Positions 42,894 through 50,847 are shown, counted from the stretch's first letter. The stretch: 64,000 nt of DNA from Flavobacterium ginsenosidimutans (GCF_003254625.1 NZ_QJRJ01000081.1:1-64000); one strand, 5' to 3'. The notes: a model not told the origin generated them from the letters alone. Numbers and translations: made by a program.

Positions 42894-42914
42894 GATATTT
42901 ATAAAAGTATAGAA

Positions 42915-44081
42915 TTATTTGGCTAACAATTCTAAGATTTTTGCTTTTAATTCAGCGCCTCTTAAATCTTGCGCTACCACTTTTCCAGATGCATCAAGAA
43001 TAAAAGTAGCAGGAATTGCTTCAACATTATATTGTTGTGCAATTGGCTCTTCCCAAAATTTTAAGTTTGAAACTTGAGTCCAAGTTAATCCATCTTTTGC
43101 AATAGCTTCTTTCCATTTTGCAGCATCTTTATCCAAAGATACTCCAATAATATTTAAACCTTTTGCATGTAACTCTTTATAAAGCGCTACAATATGTGGA
43201 TTTTCTTGTCTGCAAGGTCCGCACCATGAAGCCCAGAAATCTACAATAGTTACTTTTCCTAAACTTTCTTTAAGAGAAACTACTTTCCCTTCTGGATTAG
43301 GAGCAGAAAAATCGGCTCTTCATTTTGCGCTACCTACCGCTGGAGCTGTTGCACCAACAGATGGCATTTTCGCTTGACCAAATCTAGTTTTGATTTCTTT
43401 TCCTGTAGCTGAATTTTTTAAAGACTCATCAAAAGAATTGAAGATTCCTTCTAATTTTTTAGTATCAGCTGCTGGGTCATTCAATAAATTTTGAACAATA
43501 ATAGCTGAGATAAAAGATTTTGGGTGGCTTTCAGCATAAGTGAAATATTTCTTTTTGCTAGTTTCACCAACTTCTTTTTGGATTTCCATGTATTGCTTCA
43601 TTAAGCTGTTGATCACTGCTGTATCTTGAGCTTGTTGAGCTTGTTTCATTTTATCGTTGTTCTTTTTCTGGAAATCGATTAAACTTTTTTGAGTTTTTGT
43701 CATTTCTTCAATGAAAGTTGAGTACTCATCATTGTTGTAAGTTCCAGAAATTTTAGATTTATGAATACTATCTTTGTCAATTGCAATTTTAATTTCTCCA
43801 GTTTCTAGGATAAATGGAATTGGACCATTAGCGCCTTGTAAAATTAAAGAGTGGAAAGCTGGTTCAGTTACTTTACCTTTTATTTCAAATTTTCCGTTTT
43901 CAACTTTTACTGTGTCAAGAGAAATTGGCATTCTTGTAGCAGGGTCAGCACCTTGTAAGATGATCGTTTTTCCATTTTCAATCCCTGTGGCAGTACCTGT
44001 AATAAGGTATTCTCCATCTTTAACTTTGCTGCAAGAAATAATAGCTGCAGAAGCTGTAAGTACAAAAAGTATTTTTTTCAT
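42915..44081 (-). pseudogene. TlpA/DUF4369-type thiol-disulfide lipoprotein, interrupted by in-frame TGA
   Basis: One continuous frame of 389 codons is broken only by a TGA at 43322-43320. The first part (residues 1-253) has a lipoprotein signal (IISCSK, C17), a DUF4369 beta domain (GEYLITGTATGIENGKTIILQG) and a helical region. After the TGA the frame continues as a complete TlpA thioredoxin domain: DFSAPNPEGKVVSLKESLG, FWASWCGPCRQENP with the redox CxxC, SLDKDAAKWKEAI and AIPATFILD. There is no ATG, GTG or TTG between the TGA and the CxxC, so the redox domain could be made only by readthrough. The TGA lies in the linker, not at the active site, which speaks against selenocysteine. Either a nonsense mutation or a sequencing error; the thioredoxin part shows no other decay. 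Confidence 0.88.
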
Positions 44082-44115
44082 TATAAAAAATTAATTAGTT
44101 AATTGATTTGTGCAA

Positions 44116-44123
44116 CAAAAGTA
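44116..44123 (-). promoter_or_regulatory. TAnnTTTG -7 box for TlpA/DUF4369 gene
   Basis: Minus-strand TACTTTTG, 34 bp before the ATG at 44081. Confidence 0.5.
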
Positions 44124-44291
44124 TCTAAAATTATATAACATACAGAATTTTGCTACCTAAAATTTTGTTATAGTTTTTTTTGGTTTAAAACCCATGAAAT
44201 CAGCATGTTTGTTGGTCTGATTTGATTTAAAACTCTTAATTAAAACCTTATTTTAATTCTTTATAATTAATTTTTAAATTTTTAGGCATAA

Positions 44292-44321
44292 AAAAAGCAC
44301 TCGTTTGATAGAGTGCTTTTT
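44292..44321 (-). terminator. Rho-independent terminator
   Basis: AAAAAGCACTC (44292-44302) and GAGTGCTTTTT (44311-44321) form a perfect 11-bp stem with T/A flanks, 22 bp after the stop at 44344. Confidence 0.85.
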
Positions 44322-44343
44322 GGTAAAATATAGCGTTTGTAAA

Positions 44344-44784
44344 CTATTCTTGATTTGTTTTCTTTCTCCAAGTAAAAGAGTTTAAAATATGTCTTTTAGC
44401 GAATCTTGCTGGAGAATCTGCATTTACCATTTTCACGTAAGTTGCTTTTGGAACACTGATGTATTCGTAAACACTTCCGTTAGAAAAATCAATAATTAAA
44501 CGACCTTCAACAAATTTATAATCTGTGATAGAACAAGTTGAAATTGTTTCTGTGTACTCAGGTAAATTAAGTTTGATAGTATCAGGGTGAATACTTACTA
44601 AAAAGTGGTAAGCTTCGATAATTGTTTTACTTTTTTCTTCTGCTTCTTTTAAACCAGCTTCATTTCCCACAAATTTATCAGGATGAGATTCTTTCATCGC
44701 ATTACGATAAATTGTCTTTAAATCTTTTAACTCTGCAGTTTTTTCTACGTTTAGTAACTTGCGGTATTCAACTATTTTTTTCAT
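44344..44784 (-). CDS. J-domain plus KTSC-domain protein
   Basis: 146 residues. Residues 1-66 resemble a DnaJ J domain: YRKLLNVEKTAELKDLKTIYRNAMKESHPDKF, with the HPD motif needed to stimulate DnaK. Residues about 80-140 match the KTSC domain: FVEGRLIIDFSNGSVYEYISVPKATYVKMVNADSPARFAKRHI. KTSC is a small fold thought to bind nucleic acid or protein partners. The combination occurs in Flavobacteria; its role is unknown. No signal peptide. A TACCTTTG -7 box lies 70 bp upstream, followed further out by the 7-bp tandem repeat. Confidence 0.85.
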   Translation of the reverse strand: MKKIVEYRKLLNVEKTAELKDLKTIYRNAMKESHPDKFVGNEAGLKEAEEKSKTIIEAYHFLVSIHPDTIKLNLPEYTETISTCSITDYKFVEGRLIIDFSNGSVYEYISVPKATYVKMVNADSPARFAKRHILNSFTWRKKTNQE

Positions 44785-44854
44785 AAATAAAAGGTAACTA
44801 CTTGTCTATTAGTTTGAAATCGTTCTGTTTTAGTTCAAATCGACAAATTTTTTG

Positions 44855-44862
44855 CAAAGGTA
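44855..44862 (-). promoter_or_regulatory. TAnnTTTG -7 box for J/KTSC gene
   Basis: Minus-strand TACCTTTG, 70 bp before the ATG at 44784. Confidence 0.5.
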
Positions 44863-44908
44863 CACTTTTTTTTAACTTTTCAGTTTTGATCGAAAAAATA
44901 TTCTTTTT

Positions 44909-44985
44909 GAATTATGAATTATGAATTATGAATTATGAATTATGAATTATGAATTATGAATTATGAATTATGAATTATGAATTAC
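44909..44985. repeat. 7-bp tandem repeat (GAATTAT), ten perfect copies plus one
   Basis: GAATTAT is repeated ten times without error (44909-44978), followed by GAATTAC. The sequence after it (AATTCATAACTCATAAC, about 45000-45016) is partly complementary and could fold back on it. It lies between the J/KTSC promoter and the 3' end of the gene at 45022. Such arrays are prone to copy-number change. Confidence 0.95.
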
Positions 44986-45021
44986 TAGATTAAAACTCAT
45001 AATTCATAACTCATAACTTTT

Positions 45022-45270
45022 CTAGTTTTCCCGCTTATGATTCGCTTTATCGAAGTTTCTTGATTTTTTAGGATATTTATCGTAGCTCATGTCACTTGGA
45101 TTTTCAATAACTGATTTTATAGTAATCCAGTCACCCACATTAAATTTGGCTTGAACCATTTTATAGTCTAAAAGATATTCGCCACAGAAATAATTATTGT
45201 TTTCATCCTTTTCGATAATGCCAGTAAATACTCCTTTTTGCGGCATTTTTTGTTCTAAATCTTTAGACAT
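45022..45270 (-). CDS. Small conserved hypothetical protein
   Basis: 82 residues, no signal peptide. MSKDLEQKMPQKGVFTGIIEKDENNNYFCGEYLLDYKMVQAKF, then VGDWITIKSVIENPS, ending in a basic, disordered tail (KKSRNFDKANHKREN). The pattern of short strands suggests a small beta barrel, possibly OB-like, but no family is recognised. It is divergent from the gene at 45356; a TACCTTTG -7 box lies at 45296-45303. Confidence 0.7.
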   Translation of the reverse strand: MSKDLEQKMPQKGVFTGIIEKDENNNYFCGEYLLDYKMVQAKFNVGDWITIKSVIENPSDMSYDKYPKKSRNFDKANHKREN

Positions 45271-45295
45271 GATTTTTTATTTTGAAATTAAAGTA

Positions 45296-45303
45296 CAAAG
45301 GTA
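45296..45303 (-). promoter_or_regulatory. TAnnTTTG -7 box for gene at 45022
   Basis: Minus-strand TACCTTTG, 25 bp before the ATG at 45270. Confidence 0.5.
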
Positions 45304-45344
45304 AGCAATTTAGGATTGGTTTATGGAGTTCGCCGTAATCTGAG

Positions 45345-45352
45345 TATATTTG
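45345..45352 (+). promoter_or_regulatory. TAnnTTTG -7 box touching the start of the next gene
   Basis: TATATTTG ends 3 bp before the ATG at 45356. If it is the promoter, the mRNA would be leaderless or the start codon lies further downstream. Confidence 0.4.
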
Positions 45353-45355
45353 CAC

Positions 45356-45898
45356 ATGCAGAAAAATTTTAAGCCACATCCTAATTCTTTTAAAAATACC
45401 TTTTGCGCTTTTAATGAAGTGTTGCCAGATTCTATTCAAGGATTGAAAAAGCAATTTGAAAGCAAAGCAGGTAGCACCTATTATTATACAGAAGAAGGAA
45501 TGTACCGCGTTTCGAACCATTGGGGAAGATTAGCCAATAGTAAATGGCGTTTAATTGCCCGAAATCCAGAAATTGAATCTAAAACTAAAATAGGATTTGC
45601 AAAATGGGAGGAGTTTTATCCAGATAATGCTGAAGAAAAACTTTACTATATAAAAGCCGATTTCGAAAACAATCTTGCCAATTACGAGCATAAAAATAAT
45701 CCAGAATACGATGGCAAAGCAGTTTTAAGGACAAGTTCTGAAACTACAAAGAGATTAAAACAGATTAGAAACCTTCAGCAGCTGACCAATTGGGCAAAGT
45801 ATTTTGATTATGAAGATATTGATGATTTGAGAAAACAGATTATCAACGAATTGATTTTCACAGAAAAAACGTTAGAACAAATTAAAAGAGAGGTGTAA
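45356..45898 (+). CDS. Conserved hypothetical protein
   Basis: 180 residues from the ATG at 45356; an in-frame TTG at 45350 is less likely. The N-terminal half has YYYTEEGMYRVSNHWGRLANSKWRL and KIGFAKWEEFYPDNAEEKLYYIKADFE, the C-terminal half is helical and charged (TTKRLKQIRNLQQLTNWAKYF). No catalytic motif or membrane segment is visible and no family name is known to me. Its stop codon overlaps the ATG of the small gene at 45898 by one base, so the two are translationally coupled. A TAnnTTTG box ends only 3 bp before the ATG. Confidence 0.75.
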   Translation: MQKNFKPHPNSFKNTFCAFNEVLPDSIQGLKKQFESKAGSTYYYTEEGMYRVSNHWGRLANSKWRLIARNPEIESKTKIGFAKWEEFYPDNAEEKLYYIKADFENNLANYEHKNNPEYDGKAVLRTSSETTKRLKQIRNLQQLTNWAKYFDYEDIDDLRKQIINELIFTEKTLEQIKREV

Positions 45899-46044
45899 TG
45901 GGAAGAAATAACGAAAGGAACATCAAAAAGCATAACGATAAATTGCATAAAGCTCAGGCAAAAACTAAACAAGCCGAAATTGCCCGAAAAGAAAAATTAA
46001 AAGAAATCGTTAAGAAATTCAACGAAAGTAAAAACGAAGAGTAA
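45898..46044 (+). CDS. Small basic coiled-coil protein
   Basis: 48 residues, missed by length filters. MGRNNERNIKKHNDKLHKAQ is followed by a helix rich in Lys and Glu (KTKQAEIARKEKLKEIVKKF). The ATG shares a base with the stop codon of the gene at 45356, which supports translation by coupling. It is strongly basic and probably a single helix. Function unknown; a nucleic-acid or ribosome contact is conceivable but not shown. Confidence 0.6.
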   Translation: MGRNNERNIKKHNDKLHKAQAKTKQAEIARKEKLKEIVKKFNESKNEE

Positions 46045-46090
46045 ATAATAGTTTCAAATTTCAGGTTTCATGTTCCAAGTTATCTTTACG

Positions 46091-46135
46091 AACCTGAAAC
46101 CTAAAACTTGAAACCTAAAACTTGAAACCTGAAAC
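46091..46135. repeat. Tandem 14-bp repeat with inverted flank
   Basis: AAACCTAAAACTTG occurs twice in tandem (46097-46110 and 46111-46124), with AACCTG on both sides. The inverse TTTCAGGTTT lies at 46059-46068. It fills the gap before the gene at 46145. Confidence 0.8.
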
Positions 46136-46144
46136 AAAAAAACA

Positions 46145-46378
46145 ATGAATAGTAAATTCGAAACCCTAAAAGCAAACGTACAGGAAATTATTGATTTGAT
46201 CGCTGCGAAAAACGACAGAGAAGCAAACAATAAATTATTGGAAGTAAGTGAAACATTAGACGAAATGATTGATTTTGCTGAAGAAGACGAAGAAGTGAGA
46301 GAAATCACCCGTTATCAAGTTTTGTTAAATCAGCTTCATGTAAAAATTAATGGAGAAGAACCAGTCGATGGAGAATAA
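46145..46378 (+). CDS. Small acidic helical protein
   Basis: 77 residues, acidic and predicted almost fully helical: FETLKANVQEIIDLIAAKND, NNKLLEVSETLDEMIDFAEE, then REITRYQVLLNQLHVKING. No signal peptide, no known family. The 3' end overlaps the start of the YchJ gene by 11 bp (46368-46378), so both are probably co-translated. Function unknown. Confidence 0.72.
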   Translation: MNSKFETLKANVQEIIDLIAAKNDREANNKLLEVSETLDEMIDFAEEDEEVREITRYQVLLNQLHVKINGEEPVDGE

Positions 46379-46748
46379 AAAATGCTTCTGTGACACAGGA
46401 TTGCTTTTTGAAAGTTGCTGCGGATTATATCTGATTAACAATCAAAAAGCACCTTCAGCATTAACTTTAATGCGATCACGATATTCGGCATATGCCTCTC
46501 ATAATGCCGATTATTTAATGGAAACTACTTATGTTTCAGAAAGAAAACATTATTCGAAATCTGAAATTTTAAGATGGGCAGTTTCTAATGAATGGCAGAA
46601 ATTAGAGATTTTGAGTTTTACTGAAAACACAGTAGAATTTAAAGCTTACTTTTTAGATTCTAATGATAAACCGCAAGTGCATTATGAATTTTCTACATTT
46701 AAATTCGAAAATGGCGCGTGGTATTATGTAGACGGAAAATTTGAATAA
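46368..46748 (+). CDS. YchJ-family protein with SEC-C zinc motif
   Basis: 126 residues from the ATG at 46368. A longer frame from 46350 is less likely because MENKKCFCDTG is the usual YchJ start. CFCDTGLLFESCCGLYL is the SEC-C type zinc-binding motif. PSALTLMRSRYSAYASHNADYLMETT and a C-terminal NTF2-like part (VEFKAYFLDSNDKPQVHYEFSTF and GAWYYVDG) match the YchJ/UPF0225 family. Role unknown; the SEC-C motif is shared with SecA. It overlaps the small helical protein gene by 11 bp. Confidence 0.88.
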   Translation: MENKKCFCDTGLLFESCCGLYLINNQKAPSALTLMRSRYSAYASHNADYLMETTYVSERKHYSKSEILRWAVSNEWQKLEILSFTENTVEFKAYFLDSNDKPQVHYEFSTFKFENGAWYYVDGKFE

Positions 46749-46854
46749 TTATTATATCTAACACCGTTAGTTGAAGTTTTTGGTTAAATATTTTAACTAA
46801 AAATTAATAAACGATTCTTTTTTCATAATTCTAAAAAGATGTAATTTTAGAATT

Positions 46855-47973
46855 ATGAAAAACGAATTTAAAAAAGGGTTTTATTTTAAGACTTACGAAG
46901 CTCCTTTTCAGTCTCCGTTTGACAAACTTTTTACGATTTTTAAAGAGTTGATCACCCATACTTCGGGTGATTTTGATGAAGCCATCAACTGGCTTCGGGA
47001 ACTGGACAAAGAATATAAACTTACCGACGAAAATTATACTATTGACGATTTTATCGAAGACCTCAAGAAAAAAGGATACATCAGAGATGAAGTAAAAGGC
47101 GATGGAAGCTCTGGTTTTGGAATTACAGCAAAAACTGAACGTGCAATTAGACAGCAAGCTTTAGATCAGATTTTCGGAAATTTGAAACGTTCTGGAAGTG
47201 GAAGTCATAAAACAAAACATGCCGGAAATGGCGACGAACATACTGGCGAATTCCGTGAATTTAATTTTGGTGATAGTTTAGAAAGAATTTCTTTAACCGA
47301 AAGTCTTCGAAACGCTCAAATTAACAACGGAGTTGAAAGTTTCATGCTTACTGAAAACGATTTGGTTGTCGAAGAAGCACAATACAAAGCACAAATGAGT
47401 ACCGTTCTGATGATTGATATTAGCCACAGTATGATTTTATACGGAGAAGATCGAATTACTCCAGCTAAAAAAGTGGCAATGGCTTTGGCGGAATTAATCA
47501 CCACTAGATATCCTAAAGATACGCTCGATATTTTGGTTTTTGGAAATGATGCCTGGACAATTCCGATCAAAGATCTGCCTTATTTACAAGTTGGACCTTA
47601 TCATACCAATACAGTTGCAGGTTTGCAATTGGCGATGGATATTTTGCGCAGAAAGCGTAATACCAACAAACAGATTTTCATGATTACCGACGGAAAGCCG
47701 AGCTGCGTTCGCGAACGTGATGGTTCTTATTATATGAATAGTAATGGTTTAGATGAATATATTGTTGATAAATGCTATACGCAAGCGCAACAGGCAAGAA
47801 AACTTCATATTCCAATAACCACTTTTATGATTGCCAGAGATCCTTATTTACAGCGTTTTGTGAATCAGTTTACAGAAGCCAATCAGGGAAAAGCATTTTA
47901 TACCGGAATTAAAGGTTTGGGTGAAATGATTTTTGAGGATTATGAAGCTAATAGGAAGAAGAGGATTAAATAG
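46855..47973 (+). CDS. VWA-domain protein (ChlD-like partner)
   Basis: 372 residues. An N-terminal helical part (1-180) precedes a von Willebrand A domain with the metal-ion-dependent adhesion site: VLMIDISHSMIL (DxSxS), a Thr in TNTVAGLQLAM and ITDGKPSC. No signal peptide or membrane segment, so cytoplasmic. It is followed after 155 bp by an AAA+ ATPase of the magnesium-chelatase type. Such MoxR/ChlI + VWA pairs form chaperone-like machines that insert cofactors or remodel proteins. The substrate here is unknown and no chelatase H subunit is nearby. Confidence 0.85.
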   Translation: MKNEFKKGFYFKTYEAPFQSPFDKLFTIFKELITHTSGDFDEAINWLRELDKEYKLTDENYTIDDFIEDLKKKGYIRDEVKGDGSSGFGITAKTERAIRQQALDQIFGNLKRSGSGSHKTKHAGNGDEHTGEFREFNFGDSLERISLTESLRNAQINNGVESFMLTENDLVVEEAQYKAQMSTVLMIDISHSMILYGEDRITPAKKVAMALAELITTRYPKDTLDILVFGNDAWTIPIKDLPYLQVGPYHTNTVAGLQLAMDILRRKRNTNKQIFMITDGKPSCVRERDGSYYMNSNGLDEYIVDKCYTQAQQARKLHIPITTFMIARDPYLQRFVNQFTEANQGKAFYTGIKGLGEMIFEDYEANRKKRIK

Positions 47974-48039
47974 ATAGGTGCAAAGGTTCTGAGGAACAAA
48001 GGAACAAAGGTTTTCTCAACACAACGTAGCATATCGTAG

Positions 48040-48059
48040 AGACGCACTGCAGTGCGTCT
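48040..48059. repeat. 20-bp perfect palindrome
   Basis: AGACGCACTGCAGTGCGTCT is its own reverse complement, flanked by GTAG and A. Such TAGAGACGC...GCGTCTC palindromes are widespread dispersed repeats. It lies in the 155-bp gap between the VWA and ATPase genes and may form a hairpin in their joint mRNA. Confidence 0.9.
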
Positions 48060-48128
48060 AACACTAAGGAATGAAACAATGCTCATTTCTTTAAAACAAA
48101 ACAATAATAAAATTTACATTTCAACACA

Positions 48129-49592
48129 ATGGAAATAAATACTATAAAGACATTAGGTCAATTAAAAGCCACTGGATATAAAAGTACAAGCATAAAGGAT
48201 GAATTGCGCAATAATCTTCGTGAGAAAATCAAATCGGGGAAGCCTGTTTTTGAAGGTGTTCACGGATTTGAAAATACGGTAATTCCAGAATTAGAACGCG
48301 CGATTTTATCACGTCACAACATTAACTTATTAGGACTTCGCGGACAAGCAAAAACGCGTTTGGCGCGTAAAATGGTTGAATTATTAGACGAATATATTCC
48401 GTTTGTGGAAGGCTCAGAAATTAATGATGATCCGTTAAATCCTATTTCTCGTTTTGCTAAAGATTTAATTGCGGAAAAAGGTGATGAAACTCCAATTTCT
48501 TGGTTGCATAGAAGCGAACGATTTTTCGAAAAACTGGCAACTCCAGACGTAACGGTTGCTGATTTAATTGGTGATGTTGATCCAATTAAAGCTGCAAATT
48601 TAAAATTGTCTTATGCAGATGACAGAGTAATTCACTTCGGAATGATTCCGAGAGCGAATCGCTGTATTTTCGTAATCAACGAATTACCCGATTTACAAGC
48701 CAGAATTCAAGTAGCATTATTTAATATTTTACAAGAAGGAGATATTCAAATTAGAGGATTCAAATTAAGAATGCCTTTAGATATGCAATTTGTTTTTACC
48801 GCAAATCCAGAAGATTATACTAATAGAGGAAGTATTGTAACACCTTTAAAAGATAGAATTGGTTCGCAGATTCTAACACATTATCCAGAAAGTATTGAGA
48901 TTGCAAGAACGATTACAGAACAGGAATCTAAATTAGATCAAAACCAGACCGATGTTGTTTATGTTCCGAGTTTAGCGAGAGATATTTTAGAGCAAATTAG
49001 TTTTGAAGCTCGTGAAAGTGAATATATTGACAACAAAAGTGGTGTAAGTGCGAGAATGAGTATTACGGCATTCGAAAACTTAATTAGTACAGCAGAGCGC
49101 CGAGCTTTGATTTCTGGTGTTGATAAAACCACAATTCGTTTATCAGATTTTACAGGAATCATTCCAGCAATTACTGGAAAAGTCGAATTGGTTTACGAAG
49201 GAGAACAGGAGGGAGCAGATGTTGTGGCAGAAAGCTTAATTGGTTCGGCAATTAGAACATTATTTCCAGAATATTTTCCAAAAATCGAAAAATTAGAAAA
49301 GCCAGATGAGAAAACACCTTATTCTGATGTGGTGGAATGGTTTTTCGCGGAAAGCGGCTTCGAATTATTAGATGATGCTTCAGACAAAGAATACAAAAGT
49401 ATTTTAGATGAAATAACACCATTAGATGATTTGCTAAAAAAATACCAGCCTCAAACGGTAAAAGAAGACGAATACTTTTTGAAAGAATTCGTTCTATGGG
49501 GATTGGTTGAATACAAAAAACTGAGTAAAGATCGTTTTGCAAAAGGAAATCAGTTTAGAGATATTTACGGAAGTTACATCAGTAAATTCTAA
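48129..49592 (+). CDS. AAA+ ATPase, magnesium-chelatase ChlI/MoxR type
   Basis: 487 residues. The P-loop reads NLLGLRGQAKTRLARKM. Here the glycine before the catalytic Lys is Ala (GQAKT instead of GxGKT), although Lys and Thr are kept. Walker B is CIFVINELPDLQARIQ, sensor 1 is FVFTANPEDYTNRG, followed by TPLKDRIGSQI and an arginine-finger-like region. The C-terminal lid contains GVSARMSITAFENLISTAERRAL and RLSDFTGIIPAITGKVELVYEG. This fits the ChlI-like helix-2-insert AAA+ clade. Together with the VWA protein upstream it likely forms a two-part machine; the target is unknown. A terminator follows 30 bp later. Confidence 0.87.
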   Translation: MEINTIKTLGQLKATGYKSTSIKDELRNNLREKIKSGKPVFEGVHGFENTVIPELERAILSRHNINLLGLRGQAKTRLARKMVELLDEYIPFVEGSEINDDPLNPISRFAKDLIAEKGDETPISWLHRSERFFEKLATPDVTVADLIGDVDPIKAANLKLSYADDRVIHFGMIPRANRCIFVINELPDLQARIQVALFNILQEGDIQIRGFKLRMPLDMQFVFTANPEDYTNRGSIVTPLKDRIGSQILTHYPESIEIARTITEQESKLDQNQTDVVYVPSLARDILEQISFEARESEYIDNKSGVSARMSITAFENLISTAERRALISGVDKTTIRLSDFTGIIPAITGKVELVYEGEQEGADVVAESLIGSAIRTLFPEYFPKIEKLEKPDEKTPYSDVVEWFFAESGFELLDDASDKEYKSILDEITPLDDLLKKYQPQTVKEDEYFLKEFVLWGLVEYKKLSKDRFAKGNQFRDIYGSYISKF

Positions 49593-49619
49593 AAAAGAAT
49601 AGAGATAAAATTTAATCTG

Positions 49620-49656
49620 GTCTAGCTGGTTTTTTAAAACCGGCTGGGCTTTTTTA
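49620..49656 (+). terminator. Rho-independent terminator
   Basis: AGCTGGTTTT (49624-49633) pairs with AAAACCGGCT (49636-49645, one G-U), followed by T-rich sequence, 31 bp after the ATPase stop. Confidence 0.75.
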
Positions 49657-49694
49657 TTTTACAATAGTTACTTTTACAGTCCAAAAATAAATTT

Positions 49695-50549
49695 ATGTTA
49701 TTCCTTATATTAAGTATTCTTTGCAGTGTTATTGTGGGCGTTATATTCAAAATTTCTAGAAAATATAATGCTAATCCGTCACAGATTATTTCGTTCAATT
49801 ACATCGCTGCAATAACGCTTTGTTATTTTACTTTTACGCCAGATTTAAATGCATTAGACAATAATGCACCATTAGAAATTTATACTTCTGTTGGAATTTT
49901 GCTTCCAATATTATTTCTGTTTCTAGCACTTTCGATAAAATATATGGGAATTGCAAAAACAGATGCCGCACAAAGATTATCATTATTTATTCCAATTTTG
50001 GCGGCTTGGCTGTTATTTAATGAAGGATTTAATACTTATAAAATCATTGGAGTTTTGATTGGTTTTGCGGCGCTTTTATTCATTTTAAAAAAGCCATCTG
50101 CTAATACCGAAAATAAATGGATTTATCCCGCAATAGTGCTATTTGGTTTTGGACTTGTTGATATTCTTTTCAAGAAAATTGCCTTATACACTGTAGTTCC
50201 TTATACAACTTCTTTGTTCTTTGTTTTTCTAATCGCTTTTGTTATTTCAATATTTATTGTCTTGTATAAAGTATTGGTGTCAAAAGAAAAGTTAGAAGCG
50301 AAAAACATTCCATTTGGAGTATTGGTTGGGATCTTCAACTTTGGGAACATTTTGTTTTATCTAAAAGCCCATAAAGCATTTGCAGAAAATCCATCAACTG
50401 TTTTTGCGGGAATGAATATGGGAGTTATTGTTTTAGGGACAATTGTTGGAGCCTATTTTTTCAAAGAAAAACTTTCTAAAATCAATATTTTAGGATTGTT
50501 TTTAGCTTTAATTGCCATTGTTTTTATCGTTTTATCGCAATTACAGTAA
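49695..50549 (+). CDS. DMT-superfamily (EamA-like) permease
   Basis: 284 residues with about ten hydrophobic segments, for example MLFLILSILCSVIVGVIFKI, LFIPILAAWLLFNEGF, IIGVLIGFAALLFIL and ILGLFLALIAIVFIVLSQLQ. The two halves are related, as in EamA/drug-metabolite transporters; GMNMGVIVLGTIVGAYFFKEKLS is the typical pre-final-helix motif. Substrate unknown. It stands alone between the ATPase terminator and the leader-peptide region. No -7 box matching the consensus was found close to the start. Confidence 0.88.
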   Translation: MLFLILSILCSVIVGVIFKISRKYNANPSQIISFNYIAAITLCYFTFTPDLNALDNNAPLEIYTSVGILLPILFLFLALSIKYMGIAKTDAAQRLSLFIPILAAWLLFNEGFNTYKIIGVLIGFAALLFILKKPSANTENKWIYPAIVLFGFGLVDILFKKIALYTVVPYTTSLFFVFLIAFVISIFIVLYKVLVSKEKLEAKNIPFGVLVGIFNFGNILFYLKAHKAFAENPSTVFAGMNMGVIVLGTIVGAYFFKEKLSKINILGLFLALIAIVFIVLSQLQ

Positions 50550-50647
50550 TTTTTTTTAAACACTAATCCTTTAGTTTTCAATCGATTTAGTCATTGTTTT
50601 AAAATTAATTAAAATAAACTCGACTAATTCTATAGAATTTATAAATA

Positions 50648-50655
50648 TATTTTTG
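50648..50655 (+). promoter_or_regulatory. TAnnTTTG -7 box for leader transcript
   Basis: TATTTTTG, 16 bp before the ATG of the short frame at 50672. Confidence 0.5.
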
Positions 50656-50671
50656 TAGCTTTGTCTCAACA

Positions 50672-50761
50672 ATGAAAAACTATAGCCGAAATATTATGAC
50701 GTCTTTCCCATGCAGCTTTGCGATGTGCTGTATGATGAAACACGTTTTGAAATGGCGTTAA
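50672..50761 (+). CDS. Putative Cys/Met-rich leader peptide
   Basis: 29 residues: MKNYSRNIMTSFPCSFAM followed by CCMMKHVLKWR. It has a promoter box 16 bp upstream and a strong terminator 33 bp downstream, so it is the only frame of a transcript of about 165 nt. The run Met-Cys-Cys-Met-Met near the end is what a ribosome-stalling attenuator sensing Cys or Met supply would show. No such biosynthetic gene follows; the next gene is glutamate dehydrogenase. It may also be a small RNA with a spurious frame. Confidence 0.5.
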   Translation: MKNYSRNIMTSFPCSFAMCCMMKHVLKWR

Positions 50762-50793
50762 TAGAGAAAGTACTTGTTAGTTATTTTTTTTTT

Positions 50794-50827
50794 AGCCTTT
50801 CATTGCACCATGAAAGGCTTTTTTTTG
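50794..50827 (+). terminator. Terminator / attenuator
   Basis: AGCCTTTCA (50794-50802) and TGAAAGGCT (50811-50819) form a perfect 9-bp stem followed by eight T residues. Confidence 0.85.
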
Positions 50828-50847
50828 AATCGTTAAAAAATCTAGAT

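Larger units (their letters stand above)
42478..42914. other. Gene-free AT-rich stretch
   Basis: 437 bp holding the tRNA-Tyr -7 box and the terminator at 42867-42893. No gene, repeat or other signal was seen in the rest. Confidence 0.5.

Noticed and set aside
43320..43322. Selenocysteine codon in the TlpA/DUF4369 gene
   Set aside because: The TGA is in the linker between domains rather than at the CxxC active site, and no SECIS-like hairpin was apparent.
44909..44985. CRISPR-like array
   Set aside because: The unit is 7 bp and contiguous with no spacers; it is a simple tandem repeat.
46051..46140. Regulatory RNA in the GAAACCTAAAACTTG repeats
   Set aside because: Low-complexity tandem words with inverted flanks, common intergenic filler in this genus; no conserved structure can be argued from one copy.
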